Positions 25,661 through 34,827 of a stretch of DNA of 64,000 bases are shown piece after piece. The DNA is from JAWVZU01 sp033722075. GTDB lineage: Bacteria > Pseudomonadota > Gammaproteobacteria > Xanthomonadales > SZUA-38. Under the pieces are notes generated by a model that was given only the letters and a program-made list of their open reading frames with translations, searched no databases and was not told the origin of the DNA. The stretch covers positions 4,989 to 68,988 of the forward strand of contig JAWVZU010000001.1 of NCBI GenBank assembly GCA_033722075.1. The letters run 5' to 3'. Every line of letters begins with the position of its first letter. Positions within the stretch are counted from its first letter, which is position 1. The position numbers were made by a program, and so were the translations under genes.

Positions 25661-27061
25661 TCAACGAGCAATCTGATAGCAGGGCTCGTAGACGCTACCG
25701 GGCAGCTTCATGCGCTGCTGCTGCACGAACGAAGCCAGTAGCTGGTCGAGTTTGGAGAGCAACTCCGGATCGCCGTGGATGCGGTACTTCCCATGCTTGG
25801 CGATCGCTTCCATCCCCTCGTCTTTCACGTTTCCCGCCACGATCCCCGAAAACGCGCGCCGCAGGTCCGCGGCCAGATCGTGGGCATCCGCCTCATGGGT
25901 GAGATCGAGCGCCGCCATGTTCTCATGGGTTGGCCGAAACGGGATCTGGAAAGCATGTCTGACATGGAGACCCCAGTTGAAGAAGAACGCGTCTTTCGTC
26001 TCGATACGGTAGCGCTTGACCTCCTCGACTCCGCTCGCCAGGGACTGGGCAACGGCCTCCGGATCACCGACGATGATCTGATAGCGAGACTGGGCCTCCT
26101 CCCCGAGAGTCGCGCCGATGAATTCATCGATCCGGGAAAAGTAATCGGCGCTTTCCTTCGGTGCGGTGAAGATCAGCGGCACCGGCACATCCCGATTGGC
26201 GGGATCGAGCAGGATGCCGAGCAGGTACAGGATTTCCTCCGCCGTCCCCACACCGCCGGGAAAGACGATGACTCCGTGGGCAATCCGGACGAACGCCTCG
26301 AGACGTTTTTCGATGTCCGGCATGATGACCAGCTGGTTGACGATCGGATTGGGCGACTCGGCAGCAATGATGCCGGGCTCTGAAACGCCGATATAGCGGC
26401 CTTGCCAGCGACGCTGCTTGTAGTGGGCAATCGTCGCACCTTTCATCGGTCCCTTCATCGCGCCGGGCCCGCACCCGGTGCAGATATCGAGACCGCGCAG
26501 GCCAAGCTGGTAGCCCACGTCCTTGGTGTAGTCGTACTCGCTGCGGGCAATCGAATGGCCACCCCAGCAGACGATCAGATTGGGGTCTATCCCGGTCTGG
26601 AGGATTCCCGCGTGGCGCAGAATCGAGAAGACCGCATCGGTGATCCCGGCGGGATCGTCGAGTGCGAACTTGCCTTCCCGAATCTGGGTACTGACATAGA
26701 CGACATCCCGCAGTACGGCGAAGAGCAGTTCGCGGATTCCCTCGATCAGTTTGCCGTCGACGAACGCCGATGCCGGCGCATTGACCAGCTCCAGCTTGAT
26801 GCCGCGGTCCTGCTGAACCACGCGAACGTCGAAATCCGAATGCTGTGCGAGCATGGCATGCGGGTCATCCTGCAGGGCGCCGGAGTTGACGACCGCAAGA
26901 CAGCAACGGCGAAACAGGTCGTACAGGCCGCCGTGACCGGATTCCTTCAGCCGCGCGACCTCCTGCTGCGACAGGACGTCCATGCCTTCCGTGGGGACGA
27001 TGCGTGCCACCTTGGGCGCCGACGTATTCTTACCGACCTTGTTCAACATTCCATTGCTCAT
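25661..27061 (-). CDS. ppnN: Nucleotide 5'-monophosphate nucleosidase PpnN (YgdH/LOG family)
   Basis: This 466-residue protein is a LOG-family nucleosidase that splits purine and pyrimidine monophosphates into base and ribose-5-phosphate; the E. coli enzyme is stimulated by ppGpp. The catalytic PGGVGTAEEILYLLGILLD motif and CTGCGPGAMKGPMKGA are present, and the length and flanking domains match YgdH rather than short LOG proteins. The ATG follows the stop of the FimV-like gene with no gap, so they are co-transcribed. Together with Hpt and MtnP it adds to nucleotide salvage. Confidence 0.94.
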   Translation of the reverse strand: MSNGMLNKVGKNTSAPKVARIVPTEGMDVLSQQEVARLKESGHGGLYDLFRRCCLAVVNSGALQDDPHAMLAQHSDFDVRVVQQDRGIKLELVNAPASAFVDGKLIEGIRELLFAVLRDVVYVSTQIREGKFALDDPAGITDAVFSILRHAGILQTGIDPNLIVCWGGHSIARSEYDYTKDVGYQLGLRGLDICTGCGPGAMKGPMKGATIAHYKQRRWQGRYIGVSEPGIIAAESPNPIVNQLVIMPDIEKRLEAFVRIAHGVIVFPGGVGTAEEILYLLGILLDPANRDVPVPLIFTAPKESADYFSRIDEFIGATLGEEAQSRYQIIVGDPEAVAQSLASGVEEVKRYRIETKDAFFFNWGLHVRHAFQIPFRPTHENMAALDLTHEADAHDLAADLRRAFSGIVAGNVKDEGMEAIAKHGKYRIHGDPELLSKLDQLLASFVQQQRMKLPGSVYEPCYQIAR

Positions 27062-28429
27062 TCACAGTCCATCTGGCAGAAACGTGTCCTGCCGTCTTCC
27101 CGCCGCCCGCCTGCGCGCCCGGGCAAGGCGCCGATTTCTGGCGCGCACGAAAAACGTGACCGCGACGGCGATGAGGGCAATCGCCCCCAGCAGATAGGGC
27201 AGCCATGCCCGGTCCTGCGACTCTGCCTGCGGTGGCTGATCGACCGGCGCATCCAGCCCCGGCCTCAGATCCGGCTCCGCCTGCGAGGCGGTGTCCGCCG
27301 GGGTGATTCCCGGCTCGGCGGCGGCCCGGGCCTGATCCGCCGCCTCTGCCTCGCGCAGTTCCATCAAGCGCTGCAGGTCGCCGATGCGCTGCTCCAGCGT
27401 CGCTATGCGCTCTCTGAGATTTTCGTTTTGCTGCCGATAGGTTTCAATCTCGGTCCGCGCATAGGCGAGGTCCCGGTCGACCGTCTCCTGCTGCGCCGCG
27501 AGGGTCAGCGCATCGGCATCCAGCCAGTCCGCAAGGGATTGGGCGATCTCTTCCGGCCCCGGGGGCGCCCGGAGCCTCACCCTGTCAGCTTCGCTCGCCC
27601 GCCCTGGAGCGGTGATCGGTTTTTCCACCGGCGGTGGAATCTCCGGCAACCTGGCCAGGTCGTTCTCGTTCCGCGCAAGCTGCTGCGGCACGGTCATCGT
27701 GACGCCTGCGAGCAGCCGATTCCGGTTGCCGTTCACAAATGCATCCGGGTTGGCATTGAACAGAAGGTCAGCCACCTCATCGAGGGACCGCTCACCGGTA
27801 TAACGCCGGGAAATCCCGTACAGCGTGTCACCGCGACGGACCCGATAGCTGGTTCCCGTCGGCTCCTCGGCCGCGGGTGCGGGCGTCTCTTCGACGGGGG
27901 CCGGAAGGGTCGGCATTACATCCGTGCGGGCGGGACGCCGCGCAACCGGGGGTTCAGGCTCGACCTGGGGCTCCTGTTCGGGCATCTCGATCGCGCTCGG
28001 GAAATCCAGCAGGACCGGATAGTGCCGGCTCTGAACACCGCCCGGCTCTGCCATCACGACCACCAGATCGAGCACCAGGTCCTCGATCGGCAAGCGGCTG
28101 CTCATCGCCACCCGCCAGACGCCCTGCTCCAAACGCGGCTCCGCAAGAATGATCCAGTCGGCGGCCGCCGGTCGCGGCAACTGCAGCCGTCCATAGTCCG
28201 TCGCATCGCCGATGCCGAAGGTGTGATCCCGCAGATCCTCGCCGGGTTCACGACTGACGACCAGGTCAGCAGCAAAAGTTTCACCAAGATAGGAGCGGAC
28301 ATCCAGATCTCCCAGCCGGGCGGCGCTGCCCAAGGCTGGAAGCAGGAGGACGAGGCTGAGGAAAATGCTACGCAAGATAATGGAAATCGGGGTATTGAGG
28401 ACTCGCGAAGTGTACCTTAACCCGGACAT
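27062..28429 (-). CDS. FimV-like LysM protein, short form (left copy)
   Basis: This is a protein of about 455 residues with a signal peptide (FLSLVLLLPALGSAA), a FimV-type N-terminal beta domain (LGDLDVRSYLGETFAADL, ending SRHYPVLLDF), a Pro-rich linker, a LysM domain (YRVRRGDTLYGISRRYTG), a coiled coil (ETYRQQNENLRERIATLEQR), one membrane helix near the end and a basic tail (RRLARARRRAAGRRQ). Classical FimV has a long cytoplasmic TPR region after the helix; here it is missing. The start is uncertain: ATG at 28429, or TTG at 28375 just before the signal core. The divergent neighbour has the same architecture. Confidence 0.85.
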   Translation of the reverse strand: MSGLRYTSRVLNTPISIILRSIFLSLVLLLPALGSAARLGDLDVRSYLGETFAADLVVSREPGEDLRDHTFGIGDATDYGRLQLPRPAAADWIILAEPRLEQGVWRVAMSSRLPIEDLVLDLVVVMAEPGGVQSRHYPVLLDFPSAIEMPEQEPQVEPEPPVARRPARTDVMPTLPAPVEETPAPAAEEPTGTSYRVRRGDTLYGISRRYTGERSLDEVADLLFNANPDAFVNGNRNRLLAGVTMTVPQQLARNENDLARLPEIPPPVEKPITAPGRASEADRVRLRAPPGPEEIAQSLADWLDADALTLAAQQETVDRDLAYARTEIETYRQQNENLRERIATLEQRIGDLQRLMELREAEAADQARAAAEPGITPADTASQAEPDLRPGLDAPVDQPPQAESQDRAWLPYLLGAIALIAVAVTFFVRARNRRLARARRRAAGRRQDTFLPDGL

Positions 28430-28461
28430 TGCACAAGTTGCGCTTGCCCATCGGCGCAATG

Positions 28462-28501
28462 CCTGCATGCAGGTCCAAAACAGAATAGAATTAGCTATAA
28501 A
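28462..28501. promoter_or_regulatory. Divergent promoter region with perfect 12-base palindrome
   Basis: CCTGCATGCAGG at 28462-28473 is a perfect palindrome placed between the two divergent FimV-like genes. A plus-strand -10-like TATAAA lies at 28496-28501, 27 bases before the right-hand ATG; the matching -35 is poor. The palindrome may be an operator that controls both genes. Confidence 0.35.
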
Positions 28502-28527
28502 ATACCTGGAACGGGGGACGGTTCAGG

Positions 28528-29802
28528 ATGAATCGGATCAAAAGCTGCGCGCTGTTGCTGTGCTGCGTCCTGGGGACGGCCAAGGCTACCGGCCTGGGCG
28601 AGTTGGAAGTCACCTCCAGCTACGGCGCACCATTCTCGGCGACCTTGCGAGTCAATATCGACGGTCTGAACCTCGCCCCGCAGGTTCGTGTAGCGGGCTC
28701 GGAGGCGTACGATCGGCTGACGCTCGATCGACCACGCATCGTCGATTCCATCTCTGTTGGCGAACTTCAGCGGGACGGTGCCGGTTGGTATGCCACGCTG
28801 GAAGGCGATGCGCCGGTCAAGGAACTGGTCCTCGATCTGGTGCTGCTTATCGAAGAACCTGGCTCTCGCCAGGCCAGGCACTACCCGGTGCTGCTTGATT
28901 TCGGGCCCTCGCCAGCCACCAGCACCGCCGAATCCACCGGCCGTCAGGCACCGCGCTCGATCGCCGCCTCTCCACGCAGCTCGCGTCCCCCGTCCCGGGA
29001 CGGAGACGGTACTTACCGCGTTCGCCGCGGCGATACGCTGTTCGGTATTGCCCGAAGTCTCGGCGGGCAAGGCAGCATGGCTGAATTGGCCGAAGCGATC
29101 TTTCAGGCCAACCCGGAAGCCTTCATCCGCGGCGACCGCAATCGCCTGAGAGCAGATGTCGACCTGCGCATTCCGGGCTCGGCGGACGTCGCCAGGCCCG
29201 GGGAGACGGCACCGGCGCGAGTGGATCCTACCCCCTCGGAAATTACCGTGGAACGAGTCGAACTGACCGTACCTCCGGAGGTTGCCCAGCTGGAACGATC
29301 GCTCGACCAGCTCGCTGCCAGCGAAGACTCGGAACTGGAAGCCCGGGCCGAGGAAGCTCGCCTTCAGCTCGCTTTCAGCCGTGCGGAACTCGAGACCTAT
29401 CGCCAGGAAAACGTGGCTCTGAACGAGCAGATCGACATCCTCGAGCAGCGCCTCGACGACATGCAGGAGCTGCTCGATCTCCGCGATGAGGATGTAGCGG
29501 CCGCACTTGAACGCGAGAGCCGGAGTTCGGCGCCGGCAGAAATGGAACCGCAGCCCGGCCTGGTGACCCCGGAGGCGGCCACCGTACCACCCAGGGATCC
29601 GCTCCCGGAGCCCCCGGCCCCCTCGAACGAGTTCGATTCGAAAAGCGTCATCCTCTATTTCGGTGGCGGCGTCGTGGCGATCATCGGCATGGTGATCCTG
29701 TTCTTCTACCTGCGCGAGGACAAGGCGCGAGCCGAGCAAAGGCGGCGGCTTGCTCGACAGATCGAAGAGGAATCCCGGCTGACGCTTCCCGAGGATCTTT
29801 AG
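28528..29802 (+). CDS. FimV-like LysM protein, short form (right copy)
   Basis: This 424-residue protein has a signal peptide (ALLLCCVLGTAKA), a FimV-type beta domain (LGELEVTSSYGAPFSATL, ending ARHYPVLLDF), a LysM domain near residues 163-215 (YRVRRGDTLFGIARSLGG), a coiled coil (ETYRQENVALNEQIDILEQR), a membrane helix near residue 380 (VVAIIGMVILFFYL) and a short charged tail. It is clearly a paralogue of the divergent left copy and likewise lacks the cytoplasmic TPR/FimV C-terminus. Such proteins bind peptidoglycan and organise polar or pilus machinery; the role of the short form is unknown. A GGGGGAC ribosome site precedes the ATG. Confidence 0.88.
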   Translation: MNRIKSCALLLCCVLGTAKATGLGELEVTSSYGAPFSATLRVNIDGLNLAPQVRVAGSEAYDRLTLDRPRIVDSISVGELQRDGAGWYATLEGDAPVKELVLDLVLLIEEPGSRQARHYPVLLDFGPSPATSTAESTGRQAPRSIAASPRSSRPPSRDGDGTYRVRRGDTLFGIARSLGGQGSMAELAEAIFQANPEAFIRGDRNRLRADVDLRIPGSADVARPGETAPARVDPTPSEITVERVELTVPPEVAQLERSLDQLAASEDSELEARAEEARLQLAFSRAELETYRQENVALNEQIDILEQRLDDMQELLDLRDEDVAAALERESRSSAPAEMEPQPGLVTPEAATVPPRDPLPEPPAPSNEFDSKSVILYFGGGVVAIIGMVILFFYLREDKARAEQRRRLARQIEEESRLTLPEDL

Positions 29803-29920
29803 CCCGACCCTCCCTGTCGACCGCTTGACCGGGCAAACTACAAGCCTGCCGCCGGGCATTGGATCGGCGACGGATTTCGGCATAATGCAAGGCCGTCAGC
29901 CTGTCCGGAGCCACCGTTTC

Positions 29921-31507
29921 ATGCGCCTACTCGTCTCGTTTTGCCTGGTCGTAGCTGTTTTCTCCGCCATGGCCGAAATCCCGGAAGCACCTGATCGCGA
30001 GCGCGGGGTCGGCCCCTTCGAGCGCATGATCCTGCGCGGTGGCACCCTGGTCGACGGCACTGGCGCCCCACCCCTGGGCCCGGTCGACATCGTCATCGAA
30101 GGTGACACCATCCGGTCGATCCAGTCCGTCGGTTATCCCGGCGTTCCGATTGCCGAGGACAAGCGGCCCAAGGCGGACGGGAACACGCGGGAGATCGACA
30201 TCGAGGGCATGTACGTGTTGCCGGGCTTCGTGGACATGCACGGACACATGGGCGGAAAGGCCCAGGGCGTCAGCGCCGAATACGTGTTCAAGCTATGGAT
30301 GGGACACGGCATTACCGCCGTCCGGGACCCGTCCTGCGGGAACGGGCTGGACTGGTGCCTGAAACATCGCGAGCGGTCCGAGCGCAACGAGATCACGGCG
30401 CCGCGGATCTTTGCCTATCCCGCGTTCGGCAGTGGGCGAGACGAACCGATCACCAGCGTCGACCAGGCCCGGGACTGGGTTCGCTCGGTGGCCCGCCGCG
30501 GCGCGCAGGGCGTGAAGTTTTTCGGTGCGCCGCCGGAGATCATGGCTGCCGCGCTGGAAGAGATCCAGCGGCAGGGGCTGCGCTCGGCGATGCACCATGC
30601 CCAGCTGGCCGTCACCCGGGTCAACGTGCGGGACACCGCGCGGATGGGTTTGACCACGATGGAACACTGGTACGGCCTGCCCGAGGCACTGTTCGAGGAT
30701 CGCACCATCCAGGACTACCCGCCGGACTACAACTACAGCAACGAGCAGCATCGGTTTGGCGAGGCGGGCCGGCTGTGGGCCCAGGCCGCCGCGCCCGGTA
30801 GCGAGACCTGGAACACGCTGCGCGACGAACTGGTCGAGCTGGATTTCACGCTCGACCCCACGTTCACCATCTATGAAGCCAGCCGGGACCTGATGCGCGA
30901 GCGCACGGCCGACTGGCATCGGGAGTACACGCTGCCGGCCCTCTGGCAGTTCTTCCAGCCATCGCGCAAGGCGCACGGCTCCTACTGGTTCGACTGGACG
31001 ACGGCAAACGAGATCGCCTGGCGCGGCAACTTCGAGCGCTGGATGCGCTTCGTCAATGACTTCAAGAACCATGGCGGGCGAGTCACAACCGGATCGGACT
31101 CGGGCTATATCTTCAAGGTCTACGGGTTCGGCTACGTCCGCGAACTGGAACTGCTCCAGGAGGCCGGCTTCCATCCCCTGGAGGTGATTCGCTCCGCGAC
31201 GCTCAATGGCGCAGAAGCGCTAGGCGCCTCGGATCACCTCGGCTCCGTCGAGCCGGGCAAGCATGCGGACCTGGTGGTGGTCGAGGAGAATCCCCTGGCC
31301 AATTTCAAGGTCCTCTACGGCAACGGGCATTTTCGACTGAACGAGAACAACGAGCCCGTCCGAGCCGGTGGCGTCCGCTATACGATCAAGGACGGCATCG
31401 TATTCGATGCCCGTCGCCTGCTCGGTGATGTGCGCGAAATGGTGAAGAAGGCCCGCGAGGATTCGGAGTATTGCCTGCCCGTCTCCGACTGCATCGAGGG
31501 GCCGTGA
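29921..31507 (+). CDS. Secreted amidohydrolase-superfamily protein
   Basis: This 528-residue metal-dependent hydrolase has a signal peptide (LLVSFCLVVAVFSAMA) and an amidohydrolase fold: N-terminal RMILRGGTLVDGTGAPP, metal motif VDMHGHMGG (HxH), further ligands in MHHAQL and TMEHWYG, and the catalytic Asp in TGSDSGY. The end SVEPGKHADLVVVEENPL is typical of imidazolonepropionase-like and prolidase-like members. GGAG lies 11 bases before the ATG at 29921. It probably acts in the periplasm on a cyclic amide or dipeptide; the substrate is unknown. Confidence 0.85.
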   Translation: MRLLVSFCLVVAVFSAMAEIPEAPDRERGVGPFERMILRGGTLVDGTGAPPLGPVDIVIEGDTIRSIQSVGYPGVPIAEDKRPKADGNTREIDIEGMYVLPGFVDMHGHMGGKAQGVSAEYVFKLWMGHGITAVRDPSCGNGLDWCLKHRERSERNEITAPRIFAYPAFGSGRDEPITSVDQARDWVRSVARRGAQGVKFFGAPPEIMAAALEEIQRQGLRSAMHHAQLAVTRVNVRDTARMGLTTMEHWYGLPEALFEDRTIQDYPPDYNYSNEQHRFGEAGRLWAQAAAPGSETWNTLRDELVELDFTLDPTFTIYEASRDLMRERTADWHREYTLPALWQFFQPSRKAHGSYWFDWTTANEIAWRGNFERWMRFVNDFKNHGGRVTTGSDSGYIFKVYGFGYVRELELLQEAGFHPLEVIRSATLNGAEALGASDHLGSVEPGKHADLVVVEENPLANFKVLYGNGHFRLNENNEPVRAGGVRYTIKDGIVFDARRLLGDVREMVKKAREDSEYCLPVSDCIEGP

Positions 31508-31628
31508 TTCCGACGGCTATTGCCATTCTTGCTCGATCGGGCGGCGATGGGGGTTCTGAATCGACGAAGTATTTCGTTTTTGCCGCCGATAGGGGTAGAG
31601 TCGGGCGGGAGCCACACGGTCATGCACC

Positions 31629-31982
31629 ATGAGATCAATCGCATTCGCTTTCGTTGCAACCTTTCTCGTCGGCGCCTGCGCATCCTCGCCTCGCCAGGAT
31701 GCCGCCACACCCAGCACCGCCCAGCTCACCCCCGCTTCCTATTCGACATCGACTGCGACGCCGCAACCGGAAAGCTCTGTCGCCGTTCCGGTCTCCGATG
31801 ATGATGTCTGCAAGCCCAGAATCATCGATCGGCGCGCTGCCCTGAAGGACGACTGCCTAAATCGCATCGAACGTTCGCCAACGGCGGGGAAGGGTTATAA
31901 CGCCATCGGCCGTGAACCGAAGCACCAGCTCAAGAGCATGTGTGACTACTCGGTCCTGCCCAAGTGTCGACGCAAGTACTGA
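31629..31982 (+). CDS. Small lipoprotein, unknown function
   Basis: This encodes 117 residues with a lipoprotein signal (AFVATFLVGACASS), a Ser/Thr/Ala/Pro-rich linker and a C-terminal part with four cysteines (VCKPRIIDRRAALKDDC, then MCDYSVLPKC). The cysteines may form two disulfides in the periplasm. It is followed by a second cysteine-containing lipoprotein gene. No family is recognised. Confidence 0.65.
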   Translation: MRSIAFAFVATFLVGACASSPRQDAATPSTAQLTPASYSTSTATPQPESSVAVPVSDDDVCKPRIIDRRAALKDDCLNRIERSPTAGKGYNAIGREPKHQLKSMCDYSVLPKCRRKY

Positions 31983-32050
31983 ACCGGGTGGACGGCAGGG
32001 CTTCGCTTCGGCACACTCTCGGCAACAGGCGAGAACACACAAGTCTCAAT

Positions 32051-32296
32051 ATGTCGAAAAAGCTGCTCAGTCTTGCGCTGCTTGGCGCATTGCTTGCCGG
32101 CTCGGGATGCGCCAGCAAGCAGAACCGGATCTACATTGGCCAGTGCGCCGTGCCGGGCCACTGGTTCTGCGGCAAGATCTACGACAGCCGCGCCCAATGC
32201 AACAACGACCGCAAGAAGCACGATTTCGAGACATCCCTCCCGGGAACCTGTTACAGCGGCGATCCCCGCGGCCGACCCGACACGCGTACGATGTGA
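32051..32296 (+). CDS. Small cysteine-rich lipoprotein, unknown function
   Basis: This encodes 81 residues with a lipoprotein signal (LALLGALLAGSGCAS) and a short mature domain with four more cysteines in a CAVPGHWFCGKIYDSRAQC array and a final GTCYSG. The ATG at 32051 is selected because it begins the signal peptide; a longer frame from 31964 overlaps the previous gene. The even cysteine count suggests a disulfide-stabilised periplasmic knot. Family not recognised. Confidence 0.65.
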   Translation: MSKKLLSLALLGALLAGSGCASKQNRIYIGQCAVPGHWFCGKIYDSRAQCNNDRKKHDFETSLPGTCYSGDPRGRPDTRTM

Positions 32297-32349
32297 CCTC
32301 CCCTGTCCGTCCGGAAAGGCGGACGGTGTAACTACGAAGAAAAACGTAT

Positions 32350-34809
32350 ATGATTCGGCCGGTTGCCTTGCTGGATTGTGTCATGACTCACCGTTTCGCC
32401 TGCCTGTTTGCCGCACTGGTGTCCATGTCTGCGGTCGCCACCGATATTCCCCTGGGAAATCTGCCTGCCGACCAGGGCCTGCGAATCGAAGGCCTCGCGC
32501 GCAACGACCAGGCGGGTTCGGCTGCTCTCGCCACGGGCGACTTCAACGGCGACGGCATCAAGGACCTGGCTTTCAGTGCGACCGGCGTGGACGCGGCAGT
32601 CAACGGCAGCACGGCCGCCAACGTCGGCGAGGTGTATGTCCTGTTCGGCCATCCGACCGCCTTTGAAGATCCGATCGATCTGAACGAGATCATCAACGGA
32701 GACGGCAGCCGCGGCTTCGCCGTCCGCGGCGAGTTTCCCGGCAACGCGATCGGCGCGAACCTCATGGGGGTGGACCTGACCGCCGACGGGATCGACGAGC
32801 TCGTGATCAGTTCTCCCCGATCGGGTACGACCGCCGGAAACCAGGGCATCGTCTACATCCTCTTCGGCAAGCGCGGGAGTTTCGATCCGGTGTTCCCGCT
32901 AGGTCGCCTCCGGACCCAGGACAACAGCGGCACCGGCGAGGGATTCATCGTGTCCGGCACCCAGCTCAACGGGCAGATCGGCGCATCGCTGGCCGCCCTG
33001 GAAGACTTCAACGGCGATGGCATCAGCGACCTGTTGATCGGCGGATCCCTCATCTCGAATACGAGTTCTACCAACGGCCGCCTGGGCCAGAGCGTGATAC
33101 TTTTCGGGCGTGACGGCACCGAGAGCTGGCCGGCGACGCTGCGTACGGTGGACTTCCGCGAGGACCTGCTGGGTGAACTGCTCGGAACCCTGATTACCTC
33201 GGCCGGTTCCGAGGAGCAGGGGGGCGACGCCTCGCTGAGTGCCGGCGATGTCAACGGCGATGGCCTCAGTGACTTCTTTTTCGCGGGTCCGAACGGCGAT
33301 GGACCCAACGGCGAAGCGGGCGCCGGTTTCGTCGACCTGCTGGCAGGCCGCTCGGCCTACGGCGGTGACATCGAACTGCGCGTCCGCTCCCAGGCCGGCA
33401 TTCTGACCCGCTTCTTCGGTGAAGCCGGTGATGGTGCCGGCACCGATCTCGCCCGACTGGGCGATTTCAACGGCGACGGGCACGAGGATTTTGCGATCAG
33501 CGCGCCCTTCGGCGGCGCCGACGAGCGGGGGCGCGTGTACATCCTGTTTGGACGCCCGGTCGGTCAGCCCTGGGGAAGCGACGTAAGACTCATGCAGCTG
33601 GTTGACTCGAATGGCGCCGCAGTGATCAGCGGCGGTCCGGAAGAGCGCATCGGGCAGTCCGTCTCCGCCACCGGCGACGTGGACGGAGACGGTTTCGACG
33701 ATGTGCTCATAGGCGCCGCCGAAGGCGGCATCGCGGGTCGCGCCTACCTCGTTTTCGGACGGGCCAGCGAGCGACGGATCGACCTGACCCAGGACTCGGG
33801 AGTCACGCGGTTCGAGGGGGCCATGGCGGAAGACTTCGCGGGCCGCTCGGTGGCTGGACGAGGTGATTTCAATGCCGACGGAAGCCACGACTTCACGATC
33901 GGCTCGACGCTGGCGGATGGCGCTGTCGAGAACGCCGGCAGCCTGCATGTCCTGTTCGGCGCCGGGGAAGATGCGGCACCCCCCATGCAGGGCGAACTGA
34001 GCCACGCCCTTTACGACCCGGCTCTTCCCGGCCAGGGCGTACTGCTCGAATACGGCCAGCGCAATGGTCAGGGTGGACTCTTCGCCGCCTGGTACACCTT
34101 CGAGGCCGGACAACCGATCTGGCTCGTGACCGACCTGCCCGCGTTCGCCCGCGGTCAACGTTCGCTGGTCGCACCGCTGTTTGTCACCGAAGGCGCTTTC
34201 TTCGGAGAAGACTTCAACTCGAACCAGGTCAGCACCGAAGCCTGGGGCAGCGTCCGGGTAACCCAGACTCGATGCGGCCGGATCCTCTGGGAGTATGAGC
34301 GGGCGTCCGACGGCCAGGCCGGCCGTCTTCTCCTTCGACCGGTACTGGCGGACCTGCTGGGTCTCGATCTTTGCGCCTTGAACCGCGACGAAGACACGGC
34401 GACCAACCCTAGACGCCAGGTGGCCGGGACCTTCTGGAACCCCGATCGATCCGGCGAAGGCATTCTCCTCGACCTCGAGGACCGGGCGGGTCCACCACAG
34501 CTATTCTTCTCCTGGTTCACCTATAATCAGGGACGGCAGGTCTGGCTCGTCGGCAGCGGTCCGATGGATGTCGTCTCCGGGCGCGCCTCGGCGATCGAAC
34601 TCTTCGAAGCCGGCGGGGCAGATTTCGGGAACCGGTTCGATCCGGGCGAGGTGGCGCTGCGTCGCTGGGGCAGCGTCGACCTGGAGTTCGCCGGCTGCGG
34701 CACGGCGGAGCTGAACTATGCGGGCAGTTTTGCCGGGCAGAACGAGCAGATCGGACGCATAGCCCTCGAGCGGTTCACCGACGGCCTGGCAGATTTCGAC
34801 TGCAATTGA
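32350..34809 (+). CDS. Secreted FG-GAP repeat protein with two C-terminal WF modules
   Basis: This 819-residue protein has a signal peptide (FACLFAALVSMSAVA) followed by at least six FG-GAP/integrin-alpha-like blades (repeats of the type GDFNGDGIKDLAF, VDLTADGIDELVI, DFNGDGISDLLIG, DVNGDGLSDFFFA), each with a calcium-binding-loop pattern, forming a beta propeller to about residue 540. Two copies of a WF module follow: LYDPALPGQG with AAWYTFEAGQPIWLV, then FWNPDRSGEG with FSWFTYNQGRQVWLVG. The start may instead be ATG at 32383. It is probably surface-exposed or secreted and may bind a ligand; the substrate is unknown. Confidence 0.85.
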   Translation: MIRPVALLDCVMTHRFACLFAALVSMSAVATDIPLGNLPADQGLRIEGLARNDQAGSAALATGDFNGDGIKDLAFSATGVDAAVNGSTAANVGEVYVLFGHPTAFEDPIDLNEIINGDGSRGFAVRGEFPGNAIGANLMGVDLTADGIDELVISSPRSGTTAGNQGIVYILFGKRGSFDPVFPLGRLRTQDNSGTGEGFIVSGTQLNGQIGASLAALEDFNGDGISDLLIGGSLISNTSSTNGRLGQSVILFGRDGTESWPATLRTVDFREDLLGELLGTLITSAGSEEQGGDASLSAGDVNGDGLSDFFFAGPNGDGPNGEAGAGFVDLLAGRSAYGGDIELRVRSQAGILTRFFGEAGDGAGTDLARLGDFNGDGHEDFAISAPFGGADERGRVYILFGRPVGQPWGSDVRLMQLVDSNGAAVISGGPEERIGQSVSATGDVDGDGFDDVLIGAAEGGIAGRAYLVFGRASERRIDLTQDSGVTRFEGAMAEDFAGRSVAGRGDFNADGSHDFTIGSTLADGAVENAGSLHVLFGAGEDAAPPMQGELSHALYDPALPGQGVLLEYGQRNGQGGLFAAWYTFEAGQPIWLVTDLPAFARGQRSLVAPLFVTEGAFFGEDFNSNQVSTEAWGSVRVTQTRCGRILWEYERASDGQAGRLLLRPVLADLLGLDLCALNRDEDTATNPRRQVAGTFWNPDRSGEGILLDLEDRAGPPQLFFSWFTYNQGRQVWLVGSGPMDVVSGRASAIELFEAGGADFGNRFDPGEVALRRWGSVDLEFAGCGTAELNYAGSFAGQNEQIGRIALERFTDGLADFDCN

Positions 34810-34827
34810 TCGACGAGCGAGACGACC

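Noticed and set aside
26402..28420. Plus-strand open frame of 672 codons
   Set aside because: It is antisense to ppnN and the left FimV-like gene, which have clear family motifs. Its composition is that of a GC-rich shadow frame and it has no recognisable domain.
32304..32330. CCGTCC/GGACGG hairpin before the FG-GAP gene
   Set aside because: It is a six-base-pair stem without a T tract or an attenuator-like alternative; too weak to annotate.
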